A DNA stretch of 64,000 nucleotides from Acinetobacter brisouisimilis (GTDB taxonomy: Bacteria > Pseudomonadota > Gammaproteobacteria > Pseudomonadales > Moraxellaceae), in contig NZ_KB851219.1 in the NCBI RefSeq assembly GCF_000368265.1, positions 2,102,484-2,166,483 of the forward strand, in the 5' to 3' direction. The position numbers were made by a program, and so were the translations under genes. The notes beneath the pieces were generated by a model that was not told the DNA's origin, did no database searches, and was given only the letters and a program-made list of their open reading frames with translations. This document shows, piece after piece, positions 39,647 through 49,933 of the stretch (its first letter is position 1; each line of letters starts with the position of its first letter).

Positions 39647-41785
39647 GTGAATAGCTTTTATACCCTGCTTCAGCGTTACCTGAGCAATGCATTGATCATG
39701 TATTGCTTACAAATGTTTATTGTGCTGACTGGCACCACACTCGGTTTATATTATTTGCACTTGGGACAATTTATTGTCCCAGTGACCCTAGGAACAATTG
39801 CAGCAGCCCTAACCGATTTCGATGATCGGCTCAGTATTCGCTTGCGTAATTTACTCTATGTTTGTGTGCTGTTTTTTATCACCAGCACCATTTTAGAGTT
39901 GTTACACCCCTACCCTATTTTCTTTATTTTGTATTTATCGTTGTCCAGTGCAGGTTTTATTTTACTGGGCGGCTTGGGGCAGCGTTACGCTACCATTTCG
40001 CTTGGAACAGTGTTGCTGTCCATTTATACCATGTTTGGTTTGGGCGAAGTACACGTCTGGTACTGGCAACCTAGCTGCTTTGTTTTAGGTGCGATCTGGT
40101 ACAGTTGTGCAGCGATTATTTTTTACCTGCTCAAACCGACACTGGTGGTACAGGACTATCTCTCGACCAGTTTCCAACAGATTGCTCAGTTACTTCAACT
40201 CAAATCCAAGCTCTTCGACCCCGACCATCAGCACTTGGTTGAACAACTGCTGTTTGATTTATCTGTACAAAATGCAGCTGTCGTACAAAGTTTAAATCAG
40301 ACCAAAACCGCTCTACTGACACGCCTGAAAGCCTCACGTGCCAATAAAAATACCATTTACTGGTTACATCTCTACTTTCTGGCGCAGGATATTCACGAAC
40401 AGGCAACCTCCAATTATTTACATTACGAACAGATCCAAGCCAATTTTAGCCGTAGCGATTTAATTTTTCGTATTCAAAAAAATATCCGCATGAATGCGCT
40501 CGCCTGCGAGCAAATTGCGCAGTGTGTACTGAATCGGCAACCCTATGTGGTCAATCCTGAGCATAGTTTGGCACTTCAGCATTTAGAACAATCTATGCAC
40601 GACTGGGTACAACTCAATCCAGAAAATCTGGAAGTGAAAAATTTACAGCTCATTTTAAATAATTTGCATAACCTGCATCAGCAACTTTTAGCACTGAATC
40701 ATTTGCCACAGCACACGACCACACTCGATGACAATCTGAATTTACTCGATGATGATATTCAAGGCTGGCATGATCTCGTTTTAAAACTTAAACAACATCT
40801 GAGTCCCCAATCTGCCTTGTTTCGCCATGCGGTACGCATCGCAGTCGTATTTCTGGTGGGTTATGCAATTTCTTTATTACCTTTTGCCAGAAATGGTTAC
40901 TGGATTTTACTTACCAGTTTATTTGTCTGCCAAATCAGTTACTTTGCCACCAAGTCACGCCTAAAAATGCGGACTCTAGGTACACTACTAGGCGTGTTAT
41001 GTGGTATTCCCATTTTATATTTTGTTCCCAGTATTGAAGGACAACTGCTGCTGACCGTCATTTGTGGCGTGCTGTTCTTCTATTTGCGCGTCAAAAAATA
41101 TTCGATGGCCACCCTTATGGCAACCTTGATGGTGCTACTGATTTTTAATATTAAAGGGTCAGGCTATGAAATTATTTTACCGCGAATTATTGATACCCTG
41201 CTCGGTTGCGGGATTGCATGGTTAGCAGTCAGTCTGATTTGGCCTGACTGGAATTTCCGAAATATTTCCAACAATATTAAAAACTTAACCCAAGCCACAT
41301 TGGCGTATCTGGATGCCGTAGTTGAGCAGTATCAGCAAGGTAAAAGTAACAGTATGCATTATCGTAGAGCTCGGCGTTTTGCACACAATAAACAGATCGA
41401 GCTGTCTGCCATGATTTCCAGCCTGAGTGCTGAACCACATCCCAATCCGACCCTGATTCATCATGCCTTTCGTTATCTGGTTTATAGCCATAGTCAGCTC
41501 AGTTATATTTCAGCGCTGGGGAGTCACCGCGAACAGGTACAAGATCCACAGATTCTCGAATTAATGCATTGGTGTCAGCAGACTTTAAATGCTGTACTAC
41601 TTCAACAACAGCCTCTAGCTGAAATTCAGATTCAGGAAAAATTGCAAGAAATTAAAAAACTTAGTCAGCAAGCAAACTTATCTGATCATTTGTTATTAAT
41701 CTTAAAACAGATCAGTTTATTATTAGAAACTCTGCCTGAGTTACTCCACTTACGCCAGCAGTTACTCATACAAGAGATTAAGTAA
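39647..41785 (+). CDS. FUSC/YccS-like membrane protein
   Basis: 712 residues, starting at GTG (39647). Two sets of membrane helices (about residues 15-165 and 395-520) flank a long cytoplasmic helical region, as in FUSC/YccS proteins, which include aromatic-acid efflux components. HARRFAHNKQIE-type basic sequence lies near the C-terminal domain. No adjacent membrane-fusion gene was seen. Convergent with the craA-like gene. Confidence 0.82.
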   Translation: MNSFYTLLQRYLSNALIMYCLQMFIVLTGTTLGLYYLHLGQFIVPVTLGTIAAALTDFDDRLSIRLRNLLYVCVLFFITSTILELLHPYPIFFILYLSLSSAGFILLGGLGQRYATISLGTVLLSIYTMFGLGEVHVWYWQPSCFVLGAIWYSCAAIIFYLLKPTLVVQDYLSTSFQQIAQLLQLKSKLFDPDHQHLVEQLLFDLSVQNAAVVQSLNQTKTALLTRLKASRANKNTIYWLHLYFLAQDIHEQATSNYLHYEQIQANFSRSDLIFRIQKNIRMNALACEQIAQCVLNRQPYVVNPEHSLALQHLEQSMHDWVQLNPENLEVKNLQLILNNLHNLHQQLLALNHLPQHTTTLDDNLNLLDDDIQGWHDLVLKLKQHLSPQSALFRHAVRIAVVFLVGYAISLLPFARNGYWILLTSLFVCQISYFATKSRLKMRTLGTLLGVLCGIPILYFVPSIEGQLLLTVICGVLFFYLRVKKYSMATLMATLMVLLIFNIKGSGYEIILPRIIDTLLGCGIAWLAVSLIWPDWNFRNISNNIKNLTQATLAYLDAVVEQYQQGKSNSMHYRRARRFAHNKQIELSAMISSLSAEPHPNPTLIHHAFRYLVYSHSQLSYISALGSHREQVQDPQILELMHWCQQTLNAVLLQQQPLAEIQIQEKLQEIKKLSQQANLSDHLLLILKQISLLLETLPELLHLRQQLLIQEIK

Positions 41786-41791
41786 GACCTC

Positions 41792-41825
41792 TCAGGCGTG
41801 CGCTTGAAGACAATGCCACGCCTGA
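41792..41825. terminator. Hairpin between convergent FUSC and craA-like genes
   Basis: TCAGGCGTG pairs with CACGCCTGA (9 bp). There is no strong T-run, so termination efficiency is uncertain. Confidence 0.55.
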
Positions 41826-41861
41826 CTTAATTATTTTAATCAATATAACTACAAGCCCTCA

Positions 41862-43088
41862 CTAAAACAGACCTTCCTGCTGGCGCTGATCAAGTAATTG
41901 TTTTAGGACTTTCCTCGGATAAAAAAACCATAGACTCAACAACAGTACACAACTTCCAGAAAATGCAATCAGATGGAATTGGGTATAAAGCCAGCGTACA
42001 GCTTCAATCACCACAAAAAAGCTCAGCATCAGCAGCATAGAAACCGCAGCTGCAACTGTGCCTTTCGATACATTTGAAGACATTAAGGCAAAACGATACA
42101 TGACTGAAAAACTGATGCCCTCACCAAAACTGATTAAGGTCATACCAATAAGCAGTAACGCGAGCGCATACTGCGGCAACCAAACGGCACTTAGCAAAAA
42201 TAAAGCACCACATAACATGATCGGTACGCCCATAAAAACCGTTCGCCCCAATGCAAAACGATCAATCACTTTAATTAATAACGCATTTCCTGCGATCAGC
42301 CCTAAAAACACAGGAAATTGTGATAGTCCATAAGCCAGACTGCTCAGTTTAAGTTCATCGACCAACATCACAGGTGACAGCGCAATCCATAACATCAGTG
42401 GAATATTCACCAAAGGTAAAGCCAGACTTAGCCCTAAAAATTGTGAGTTACGATATACACGCTTAAAATCATCGAACAAATATACAAAAGGCTGGCGTGT
42501 GATGCTCCGCTGTTGTCGTGGCATTTGGCTATTTAAACCAAACCAGCTCAGTGCAGCTAAAATGGCAATGGCTATAAATCCCCAATGCCATGATACATAA
42601 TCAATCAAAAATGCACCCAGCACAGGCCCAAGCAGGGGCGCCAGCAAAGAAATATTGGCCATAAGCGCCATGACTTTAATTGCATCACGCTCAGCAAAAT
42701 TTTCCTGAATCGCCGCATAACCCACTGCCGAAATCACCGTGAGACCAATGCCTTGCAGAAAGCGCAGGGCTAAAAACTGCTGTATATTTTGGGTCAATAA
42801 AATCAGCAGACAACACACACTAAAAAATAATACACCTGTCAGCAGCACTCGCCTTCGTCCAAGGCGATCAGAGAGTGGGCCAAGCAGCCAGGCTACACAT
42901 CCTCCTCCCAATAAATAAAATGACATTGACGAAGGCGCCCAAGTGGCACTGACAGAAAAATCTTGGGTGATTGCCAGCATGGCTGGCTGAATCAGATCAT
43001 TTCCAATGTAAACCGAGAACTCAAACAGTACGAGTGCTAACGGAAACATCAGGGTTGAACGATTCAATGTTTTTGGGATGGGTTGCAT
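41862..43088 (-). CDS. craA: MFS drug efflux transporter, CraA/MdfA-like
   Basis: A 408-residue major facilitator with twelve hydrophobic segments. The first helix motif ALVLFEFSVYIGNDLIQPAM carries the acidic residues (Glu23, Asp31) used in MdfA-type pumps, and the loop GPLSDRLGRRRVLLTG is the MFS A-motif. The sequence is close, by recall, to A. baumannii CraA, which exports chloramphenicol and other compounds. Length is typical. Expression is not obviously linked to a regulator nearby. Confidence 0.85.
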   Translation of the reverse strand: MQPIPKTLNRSTLMFPLALVLFEFSVYIGNDLIQPAMLAITQDFSVSATWAPSSMSFYLLGGGCVAWLLGPLSDRLGRRRVLLTGVLFFSVCCLLILLTQNIQQFLALRFLQGIGLTVISAVGYAAIQENFAERDAIKVMALMANISLLAPLLGPVLGAFLIDYVSWHWGFIAIAILAALSWFGLNSQMPRQQRSITRQPFVYLFDDFKRVYRNSQFLGLSLALPLVNIPLMLWIALSPVMLVDELKLSSLAYGLSQFPVFLGLIAGNALLIKVIDRFALGRTVFMGVPIMLCGALFLLSAVWLPQYALALLLIGMTLISFGEGISFSVMYRFALMSSNVSKGTVAAAVSMLLMLSFFVVIEAVRWLYTQFHLIAFSGSCVLLLSLWFFYPRKVLKQLLDQRQQEGLF

Positions 43089-43556
43089 CGTTTTTCTTCA
43101 ATCAAGAACCGCGCCAAACGTTGGAGCAGCAGACAAAAATATAGAGAGAGGTTTCAAGCAAAATAAAAAATACAGCGTATGTATATAAAATAAGCAGCAG
43201 TTTAGATGTTATTAAGTCATACCATAACACTTTTTATAGCAATGACCGAATGATTACAGTGCATACAATGCAGTGTCATATATTTTTTAGGCTGAATAAA
43301 AACCTGTCATTTTATAGGTTCGCGCATCACACTTTATCAGGTTCAATACACACAATGATTCACACCTTCCTCGAAAATTAACCACAAAAATTTCGGGTGA
43401 AAGTATTTTTCCATATGCTTGATTTTTAACAGAACCTTAATCTTAAACTTGCAGATTTAAAATTAAATTTTCATTAAAAACTTAAAACAATATTAATTTT
43501 TAAAATTTATTTTGCAACAAAATAATTAAGAAACCGTTCTATTTTAATATTTTTCA
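43089..43556. other. Intergenic region upstream of pstS, no gene seen
   Basis: An AT-rich stretch of about 470 bases between the craA-like gene and the Pho boxes. One CTGTCAT half-site-like hexamer lies at 43304-43310, too isolated to count. A short imperfect repeat (TGCATACAATGCA, about 43261) may be chance. A small RNA cannot be excluded. Confidence 0.35.
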
Positions 43557-43604
43557 CTGTAACAAAAGTGACATATTTCAGTCACTTTGCTGTCACACAG
43601 TCAC
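43557..43604 (+). promoter_or_regulatory. Phased PhoB-binding array and pstS promoter
   Basis: CTGTAAC (43557), GTGACAT (43568), CAGTCAC (43579) and CTGTCAC (43590) each start 11 bases after the last, the 7+4 spacing of Pho boxes (consensus CTGTCAT). A further CAGTCAC at 43598 is out of phase. A TAAATT -10-like hexamer lies at 43607-43612, 10 bases after the last box, as expected for Pho promoters. Confidence 0.82.
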
Positions 43605-43690
43605 ATTAAATTAACACTCAATTTAGTTCATTCTCATCTTCCAACCTTAATGAACTTAAGGTGGAAATACCTTCCATACAGGGAATATCT

Positions 43691-44716
43691 ATGACTTACT
43701 TCTCTAAAAAAATATTTGGCGCTTTAGTAGCCTCTGCGACGCTTGCGATTAGCGTAGCGCATGCAGGTGAAATTACGGGTGCAGGTTCTACATTCGTATA
43801 TCCTGTGCTTTCAAAATGGTCAGCAACTTATCACGCTAAAACAGGCAATAAAATCAACTACCAATCTATCGGTTCTGGTGGTGGTATTGCTCAAATTAAA
43901 GCAGGCACTGTAACTTTTGGTGCATCAGACATGCCATTAACTCCTGCTGAGTTAAATGCTGCTGGTTTAAAACAATTCCCAATTATTATTGGTGGTGTTG
44001 TTCCAGTTGTGAACATTGATGGTGTACGTCCAGGCGCTTTACGTTTGACTGGTCCTGTTCTAGCAGACATTTTCTTGGGTAAAGTAACCAAGTGGAATGA
44101 TCCAGCAATCCAACATTTGAACCCTTCTTTGCACCTTCCTGACCAACGTATTTCTGTTGTTCACCGCTCTGACGGTTCTGGTACAACTTTCAACTGGGCA
44201 AACTATCTATCAAAAGTAAGCCCAACTTGGAAATCTAAAATTGGTGAAGGTACATCTATCTCTTGGCCTACAGGTATTGGCGGCAAAGGTAACGAAGGTG
44301 TTGCTGCTTATGTGAAGCAAATCAAAGGTTCTATTGGTTACGTTGAACTTGCATACGCTTTACAAAACCGCATGAGCTACACAGCAATGCAAAACAAAGC
44401 AGGTCACTTTGTACAACCAAACACTGCAACTTTCCAAGCAGCAGCAGCGGGTACAAGCTGGAGCAAATCACCTGATTTTTATAATGTAATTACCAATGCA
44501 TCTGGTGCTAACTCTTGGCCAATCACTGCAACTACATTTGTAATCATGCATAAGCAACCAAAATCTGCTCAAGCAAGCAAAGATGCTCTAGACTTCTTCA
44601 AATGGTCACTTGAGCACGGTCAAGCGAATGCACGTTCTTTGGACTACATTCCTTTACCTGCAAACCTAACTAAACAAATTGAAGGTTACTGGATTAAAAA
44701 CATTAACGTTAAGTAA
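43691..44716 (+). CDS. pstS: Phosphate-binding protein PstS
   Basis: A 341-residue periplasmic phosphate receptor. Signal peptide (about residues 1-25, ending VAHA) is followed by GAGSTFVYPVLSKW, and later IGSGGGIAQIKAGTVTFGAS, RSDGSGTTFNWANYLS and GKGNEGVAAYVKQ, the phosphate-binding loops of the family. The ATG at 43691 is chosen for the signal peptide. First gene of pstSCAB, behind a phased Pho-box array. Confidence 0.96.
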   Translation: MTYFSKKIFGALVASATLAISVAHAGEITGAGSTFVYPVLSKWSATYHAKTGNKINYQSIGSGGGIAQIKAGTVTFGASDMPLTPAELNAAGLKQFPIIIGGVVPVVNIDGVRPGALRLTGPVLADIFLGKVTKWNDPAIQHLNPSLHLPDQRISVVHRSDGSGTTFNWANYLSKVSPTWKSKIGEGTSISWPTGIGGKGNEGVAAYVKQIKGSIGYVELAYALQNRMSYTAMQNKAGHFVQPNTATFQAAAAGTSWSKSPDFYNVITNASGANSWPITATTFVIMHKQPKSAQASKDALDFFKWSLEHGQANARSLDYIPLPANLTKQIEGYWIKNINVK

Positions 44717-44738
44717 TCTGGACATCGCCTCTTTTTTT

Positions 44739-44768
44739 AAATCCAACAGAATTCGTTTTGTTGGATTT
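44739..44768 (+). terminator. Hairpin in the pstS-pstC gap
   Basis: AAATCCAACA pairs with TGTTGGATTT (10 bp). Only weak T follows, so it may act as partial terminator or 3'-stabiliser, allowing more pstS than pstCAB. Confidence 0.65.
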
Positions 44769-44796
44769 ATCTCTATTTCTTAATTAAAGATTTTCA

Positions 44797-45768
44797 ATGA
44801 TGAAACTAGATAGAACAATGAACCTGAATAGTCAGACAGACTCAAAAGATCAGCGTAATGATCGACTGTTTCACTATGTGGTCAAAAGCTGTGCCATCTT
44901 TGTGCTTCTGATTATGCTTGCTGCATCTTTTTCCATGATTTGGAGTGGCAAAGAAGCTTTTCAAACCTTTGGATTTTCATTTATCTGGAACAGTTCTTGG
45001 GATCCGATTGAGAAAAATTTTGGTGCTCTTGTTCCCATTTATGGCACATTAGTCACCTCTCTGATTGCGATGTTGATTGCCGTTCCTGTCAGTTTTGGTA
45101 TCGCTATTTTTATTACCAACATTGCACCGAAGTGGATCCGTACACCAATTGCAACAGCAATTGAGCTACTCGCAGGTATTCCTTCTATCATTTATGGTAT
45201 GTGGGGTTTATTTGTTTTTGTTCCATTTATGGCGGATCACATTTACCCTTGGGTCAATGACCATATGGGTACATGGCCACTTATCGGCCCATTGTTTCAA
45301 GGGCCACCAATTGGTTTAGGCATGCTCACCGCAGGTATTGTACTGAGCATCATGATTATTCCTTTTGTTTCTTCTATTATGCGTGAAGTGTTTGCAACCG
45401 TGCCAACACCACTGATTGAATCTGCTTATGCTGTCGGCAATACCACTTGGGAAGTCATTTGGGATATTGTTTTACCTTATACACGCTCAGCAGTACTCGG
45501 TGGTATCTTCCTTGGTTTAGGTCGCGCCTTAGGTGAAACAATGGCTGTGACATTCGTATTAGGTAATGCTCATCAGCTTAGTTTGTCATTGCTTGAACCA
45601 GGCAACTCGATTTCGGCAACCATTGCCAATGAATTTACCGAAGCAGATTCTAGTATTTACTTGTCTTCACTGCTTGCTCTAGGCTTTATTTTATTTGTCG
45701 TAACATTTATTGTGCTCGCGATTGCACGTTTCATGTTAGGGCGTCTATCACGCCGTGAAGGAGCGTAA
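44797..45768 (+). CDS. pstC: Phosphate ABC transporter permease PstC
   Basis: A 323-residue inner-membrane permease with about six hydrophobic segments. The conserved cytoplasmic loop [17 protein letters not shown] (about residue 245) contacts the PstB ATPase. ATG at 44797; a start a few codons downstream is possible. Stops 2 bases before pstA. Part of the high-affinity phosphate importer. Confidence 0.95.
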   Translation: MMKLDRTMNLNSQTDSKDQRNDRLFHYVVKSCAIFVLLIMLAASFSMIWSGKEAFQTFGFSFIWNSSWDPIEKNFGALVPIYGTLVTSLIAMLIAVPVSFGIAIFITNIAPKWIRTPIATAIELLAGIPSIIYGMWGLFVFVPFMADHIYPWVNDHMGTWPLIGPLFQGPPIGLGMLTAGIVLSIMIIPFVSSIMREVFATVPTPLIESAYAVGNTTWEVIWDIVLPYTRSAVLGGIFLGLGRALGETMAVTFVLGNAHQLSLSLLEPGNSISATIANEFTEADSSIYLSSLLALGFILFVVTFIVLAIARFMLGRLSRREGA

Positions 45769-45770
45769 TC

Positions 45771-46613
45771 ATGTCAACTGCGCTTTGGAAAACCCGTCAA
45801 GTTAAAAATTTTCTTGCAAAAGCCCTATCCTTATTCACTGCTGTATTTGGATTGTTCTGGTTAGTTTGGATTTTGTGGACCACCTTGAAAAATGGTCTAC
45901 CTGCTTTGCATTTAAATCTACTCACTCAAATGACACCTCCTCCTGGTGAAACAGGTGGATTACTCAATGCCATTTTTGGCAGTATTTTTATGAGTGCAAT
46001 TGCAGTTTTGATTGGTACGCCTGTCGGCATTGCAGCAGGAACTTACCTGTCTGAATACGCACGCGAAACCAAACTTGGTTTTTGTATTCGTTTTATTAAT
46101 GACATTTTGCTTTCAACGCCTTCTATTGTGATTGGTCTGTTTGTATATGAACTTATGGTTCGACAAATGGGGCATTTCTCTGCCATCGCAGGCGCAGTAG
46201 CATTGGCATTTTTAGTTCTGCCTGTTGTAGTACGTACAACCGATGAGATGCTGCAACTGGTTCCAAACACCCTACGTGAAGCTGCACAGGCTCTAGGTAT
46301 TCCACGCTGGAAGATTGTCCAGCAGGTACTTTACCGTGCTGCCATGTCAGGGATTGTTACAGGCATCTTGCTGGCACTTGCCCGTATTCTGGGTGAAACA
46401 GCACCACTACTCTTTACTGCGCTCAACAACCAATATTGGTCAACTAATCTATTACAACCAATGGCAAACGTGCCTGTAGTGATTTTCCAATATGCGATGA
46501 GTCCTTATGATGACTGGCATGCACTCGCATGGGCTGGCGCACTCCTCATGACCTTTTTTGTCCTTGTGCTTGGCATTGTGTCTCGCACAATCTTAATCAA
46601 AAAGGATAAATAA
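45771..46613 (+). CDS. pstA: Phosphate ABC transporter permease PstA
   Basis: A 280-residue permease paired with PstC. Six membrane segments and the EAA-type loop ([35 protein letters not shown]) are seen. The length and gene order match pstSCAB of gamma-proteobacteria. The next gene begins 1 base later. Confidence 0.95.
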   Translation: MSTALWKTRQVKNFLAKALSLFTAVFGLFWLVWILWTTLKNGLPALHLNLLTQMTPPPGETGGLLNAIFGSIFMSAIAVLIGTPVGIAAGTYLSEYARETKLGFCIRFINDILLSTPSIVIGLFVYELMVRQMGHFSAIAGAVALAFLVLPVVVRTTDEMLQLVPNTLREAAQALGIPRWKIVQQVLYRAAMSGIVTGILLALARILGETAPLLFTALNNQYWSTNLLQPMANVPVVIFQYAMSPYDDWHALAWAGALLMTFFVLVLGIVSRTILIKKDK

Positions 46614-46614
46614 A

Positions 46615-47493
46615 ATGAATACAACATCTCCATCTCTATCGAACAACTTGCAAGATGCGCAACGCGCACAGCATACACCATCGCATAATACGCCTATGTT
46701 TAATTCAGTGCTTCATACCTCGCCGCAGTTAACACCTGAGACGGCTAAGCTAGATATACGCAATCTAAATTTTTATTATGGCCAAGCACAGGCACTTAAA
46801 AATATTAATATGATTATTCCTGAAAACCGAATCACAGCGCTGATCGGACCTTCAGGTTGCGGTAAATCTACGTTATTGCGTGTGTTTAACCGTATTTATG
46901 ATATTTACCCAAAACTTCGTGCTGAAGGTGAGGTTTTGTTTGATGGTCAAAATATCTTAAACGACAATATTTCTGTAAACGAACTTCGCGCTAAAATCGG
47001 TATGGTTTTCCAAAAGCCAGTCCCTTTCCCAATGACCATTTATGAAAACATTGCTTATGCAATCCGTCATTATGAAAAACTGTCTAAAGCCGAGATGAAC
47101 AATCGCGTAGAAAAAGTTTTGCGTGACGTAGCTTTGTGGGATGAAGTTAAAGACAAACTAAATCAAAGCGCATTAGGTTTATCAGGTGGTCAGCAACAGC
47201 GTTTATGTATTGCTCGTGCTGTGGCATTGAAACCTGAAGTATTATTGCTTGATGAGCCAACATCTGCACTAGATCCTATTTCTACTGCAAAAGTTGAGCA
47301 ACTGATTGAACAGCTTAAAACCAAATATACCGTTCTGATCGTAACGCATAACATGCAACAGGCAGCGCGTATTTCTGACTATACGGGCTTTATGTTCTTA
47401 GGTAAGTTGATTGAGCTAGATACCTCTAACAATATCTTTACCAATCCAAAACAACAGCAAACCGAAGACTATATTACTGGTCGTTTCGGTTAA
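46615..47493 (+). CDS. pstB: Phosphate ABC transporter ATPase PstB
   Basis: A 292-residue ATPase. Walker [13 protein letters not shown], signature [14 protein letters not shown], Walker [13 protein letters not shown] and H-loop VTHNM are clear. The N-terminal tail of about 45 residues is longer than in E. coli PstB. It ends the operon; phoU is not adjacent, and PhoB/PhoR are not in the window. Confidence 0.96.
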   Translation: MNTTSPSLSNNLQDAQRAQHTPSHNTPMFNSVLHTSPQLTPETAKLDIRNLNFYYGQAQALKNINMIIPENRITALIGPSGCGKSTLLRVFNRIYDIYPKLRAEGEVLFDGQNILNDNISVNELRAKIGMVFQKPVPFPMTIYENIAYAIRHYEKLSKAEMNNRVEKVLRDVALWDEVKDKLNQSALGLSGGQQQRLCIARAVALKPEVLLLDEPTSALDPISTAKVEQLIEQLKTKYTVLIVTHNMQQAARISDYTGFMFLGKLIELDTSNNIFTNPKQQQTEDYITGRFG

Positions 47494-47520
47494 GTTTTTC
47501 TCTGTTTTTTAACAGTTTCG

Positions 47521-47552
47521 AAAAAAAGACGATTTAAATATCGTCTTTTTTT
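47521..47552. terminator. Bidirectional terminator after pstB
   Basis: GACGAT (47528-47533) pairs with ATCGTC (47540-47545), extended by A/T tracts; it sits between convergent genes. Confidence 0.88.
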
Positions 47553-47594
47553 ATTTGTGGAGCTTACGATAGGTCTTGATGCTTAGCATCCCAA

Positions 47595-48359
47595 TTAACC
47601 ATAAAAATGCTGTTTTAAATGCTGACTATAATCTGTCAAATACTGATATAGCTGCTCACGATGATTGGATTTTGGCATATTCTTCGCTGCCAATTGTGTT
47701 CGCTTAATCTCTAACTGTTTTAAAATTTCAACCTGCTCAAGCTCAGACAACAACGCTTTTTCTTTCTGTTGTTTTTTGATGTCTAAATAATTTTCCGCCC
47801 ATATACGTAGCGGATCATTAGCATCAACTTGGGCAAACAAATTAGTTATCAGCAATGCTGGCATATCTTGCTGTAATGCCAATTCAGCCGACAATAAACC
47901 TCGAATCGAATAAAACACTTTTTTATAAGTAAAGTTATCTGCGACTTGCATGACTTTCATGCCATTTTGAGCCAAAGACAAATAGTGATAATACAATGCA
48001 CTATAGTCGATGCATTCAAGCAAACCTTGTTTAAAGCTATCCCATTCGGGGAAAGTATTCATATATTCAATATGCGCCCGCACCCACTCCAAAACAGTTG
48101 GATTGCTTTTTGCCAGTAACCCAAACATTTTGTCGAGATCGTAAGATACAAAGTCGAAATCACCGTCCATGATTTCAATCAGGTCACGATGTTTTTTATA
48201 GTCAAAATATTGTGCTTTGCTCGGCAAGTGAAAACCACGTACATCATAATCACTGTCAGGGCTTGCCATGCCCCATAAGCGGCTACCACTTTCAATATAA
48301 AACAGTGGAATGTCCTGACGCTGTTCAAAGAGTTGTTGAATATTTTTTTCGATGTTCAT
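47595..48359 (-). CDS. Nucleotidyltransferase-superfamily protein (RlaP-like)
   Basis: 254 residues from the ATG at 48359. The N-terminal motif GSRLWGMASPDSDYDVRG holds the GS...DxD signature of DNA polymerase-beta-like nucleotidyltransferases (PF10127 type, RlaP-like). A helical C-terminal half follows. Target and pathway are unknown; it may modify RNA or protein. Convergent with pstB. Confidence 0.8.
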   Translation of the reverse strand: MNIEKNIQQLFEQRQDIPLFYIESGSRLWGMASPDSDYDVRGFHLPSKAQYFDYKKHRDLIEIMDGDFDFVSYDLDKMFGLLAKSNPTVLEWVRAHIEYMNTFPEWDSFKQGLLECIDYSALYYHYLSLAQNGMKVMQVADNFTYKKVFYSIRGLLSAELALQQDMPALLITNLFAQVDANDPLRIWAENYLDIKKQQKEKALLSELEQVEILKQLEIKRTQLAAKNMPKSNHREQLYQYLTDYSQHLKQHFYG

Positions 48360-48376
48360 GTTATCTATTCTCAATA

Positions 48377-48406
48377 TAAAAAAAGCGCATCTTTCGATAC
48401 GCTTTT
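48377..48406 (-). terminator. Terminator of the FAD-linked oxidoreductase gene
   Basis: AAAAGCG and CGCTTTT with an inner ATC/GAT pairing around TTTC; T-run on the minus strand. Confidence 0.8.
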
Positions 48407-48434
48407 AGCAGAAATTTTTCTATTCAATCAAGTC

Positions 48435-49844
48435 TTAAAGATCGAATAATTTCCCTGGGTTCATTAAACCATTCGGGTCAAATACTTTCTTCAAGGCTTT
48501 CATATATTCAATTTCTTCTGCAGAGCGGCTGTATTCCAAATATGGTTTTTTGGTCATCCCCACGCCATGTTCAGCCGAAATTGAACCGTTGTATTTTTTC
48601 ACAGTTTCAAATACATACTTATTCACCACCTGACATTTGGCAAAGAATTCATCTTTCGTCAAATCAGCAGGTTTTAAAATGTTCAAGTGCAAGTTACCGT
48701 CACCAATATGACCAAACCAGCAGATTTCAAAGTCTGGGTAGTTTTCAGTCACAATCGCATCGATTTCTTTAATAAATGCAGGCACATGAGTGATTAGCAC
48801 TGAAATGTCATTTTTGTACGGGATAAACGGCGCAATCGACTCTGAAATATCTTCACGTAAACGCCATAAATTTTGGACTTGTTCAAGGCTTTGGCTCATC
48901 ACACCGTCAAGCACCCAACCTTGTTCCATACAGTGCTCAAAAATTTCCATGGCTTTTTCCATGATTGGCTCGTATGGTGCTTCAAACTCAAGCAACACAT
49001 AGAACGGGCATGGCGTTTCAAATGGACGTTGTACATGACCATGATCAAGAACTTTTTGCATTGCAAGTTCACCAAAGAACTCAAATGCAGTCAGGTCAAT
49101 CTTGCTTTGGAAAGCATGTAACAATGGCATGATTGCATCAAAATCTGGTACACCTAGCACCATCACTTGCAAGTCTTGCGGTTGGCGCTCAAGCTTGATT
49201 TCAGCTTCAGTGATTAAACCCAATGTGCCTTCACTGCCAATAAACAAGTGTTGCAATGCATAACCTGTTGCATTTTTAACCATGCCTTTGTTCAGGTGCA
49301 ATACATCGCCTTTTCCTGTCACGACAGTGAGACCCAACACCCAGTTACGGGTCATACCGTATTTGATCACTTTGATACCGCCAGCATTGGTACCAATGTT
49401 ACCACCAATCTGACTTGAACCTGACGATGCAAAATCGACTGGGTAATACATGCCTTGTTCTTCTGCATAGTTTTGCAGTTGCTCTGTCACTACGCCTGCC
49501 TGAACGCGCACCATACGATCTGCTGGGAAGAATTCCAGAATCTGGTTCATCTTGTCCATGCTCACCACGATTTCACCATTGGCTGCAACAGCACCCGCAG
49601 ACAAGCCCGTACGGCCGCCCGATGGTGTTACGGCAACATTGTACTGGTTGGCAAGCTGAACAATCGCTTGGACTTGTTCAGTACTCGATGGGAATACAAT
49701 CACCGAAGGGTTTGGGTCAAAGTGCTTAGTATGGTCTTTCCCCCAATTTCCTAAGCTATCGGCATCAGTTTTGATGCGATTTTCACCTACAATTGCCGTC
49801 AGTTGATTCAGTAATTCAGGTGATAAAGTGACAGAAGCATTCAT
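48435..49844 (-). CDS. FAD-linked oxidoreductase, D-2-hydroxyglutarate dehydrogenase-like
   Basis: 469 residues of the GlcD/D2HGDH family. The FAD-binding PCMH domain includes VTPSGGRTGLSAGAVAANG and SSGSSQIGGNIGTNAGGIKV. The C-terminal domain has the metal-ligand motif FGHIGDGNLHLNI and a late SAEHGVG. Divergent from serA with about 90 bases between starts, which matches the D2HGDH-SerA coupling known in Pseudomonas. The 2-hydroxyglutarate specificity is inferred from context; glycolate or lactate are alternatives. Confidence 0.85.
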   Translation of the reverse strand: MNASVTLSPELLNQLTAIVGENRIKTDADSLGNWGKDHTKHFDPNPSVIVFPSSTEQVQAIVQLANQYNVAVTPSGGRTGLSAGAVAANGEIVVSMDKMNQILEFFPADRMVRVQAGVVTEQLQNYAEEQGMYYPVDFASSGSSQIGGNIGTNAGGIKVIKYGMTRNWVLGLTVVTGKGDVLHLNKGMVKNATGYALQHLFIGSEGTLGLITEAEIKLERQPQDLQVMVLGVPDFDAIMPLLHAFQSKIDLTAFEFFGELAMQKVLDHGHVQRPFETPCPFYVLLEFEAPYEPIMEKAMEIFEHCMEQGWVLDGVMSQSLEQVQNLWRLREDISESIAPFIPYKNDISVLITHVPAFIKEIDAIVTENYPDFEICWFGHIGDGNLHLNILKPADLTKDEFFAKCQVVNKYVFETVKKYNGSISAEHGVGMTKKPYLEYSRSAEEIEYMKALKKVFDPNGLMNPGKLFDL

Positions 49845-49933
49845 CGTGTACACGCCTAGCAAGAAATAAACAAGTTGTTGCTCACTATGTTATCATATTG
49901 CGACCAAATTTGGCCTTATGTAGCGGAGCGGTA

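Noticed and set aside
43304..43310. Distal Pho box upstream of pstS
   Set aside because: A single CTGTCAT without a phased partner is expected by chance.
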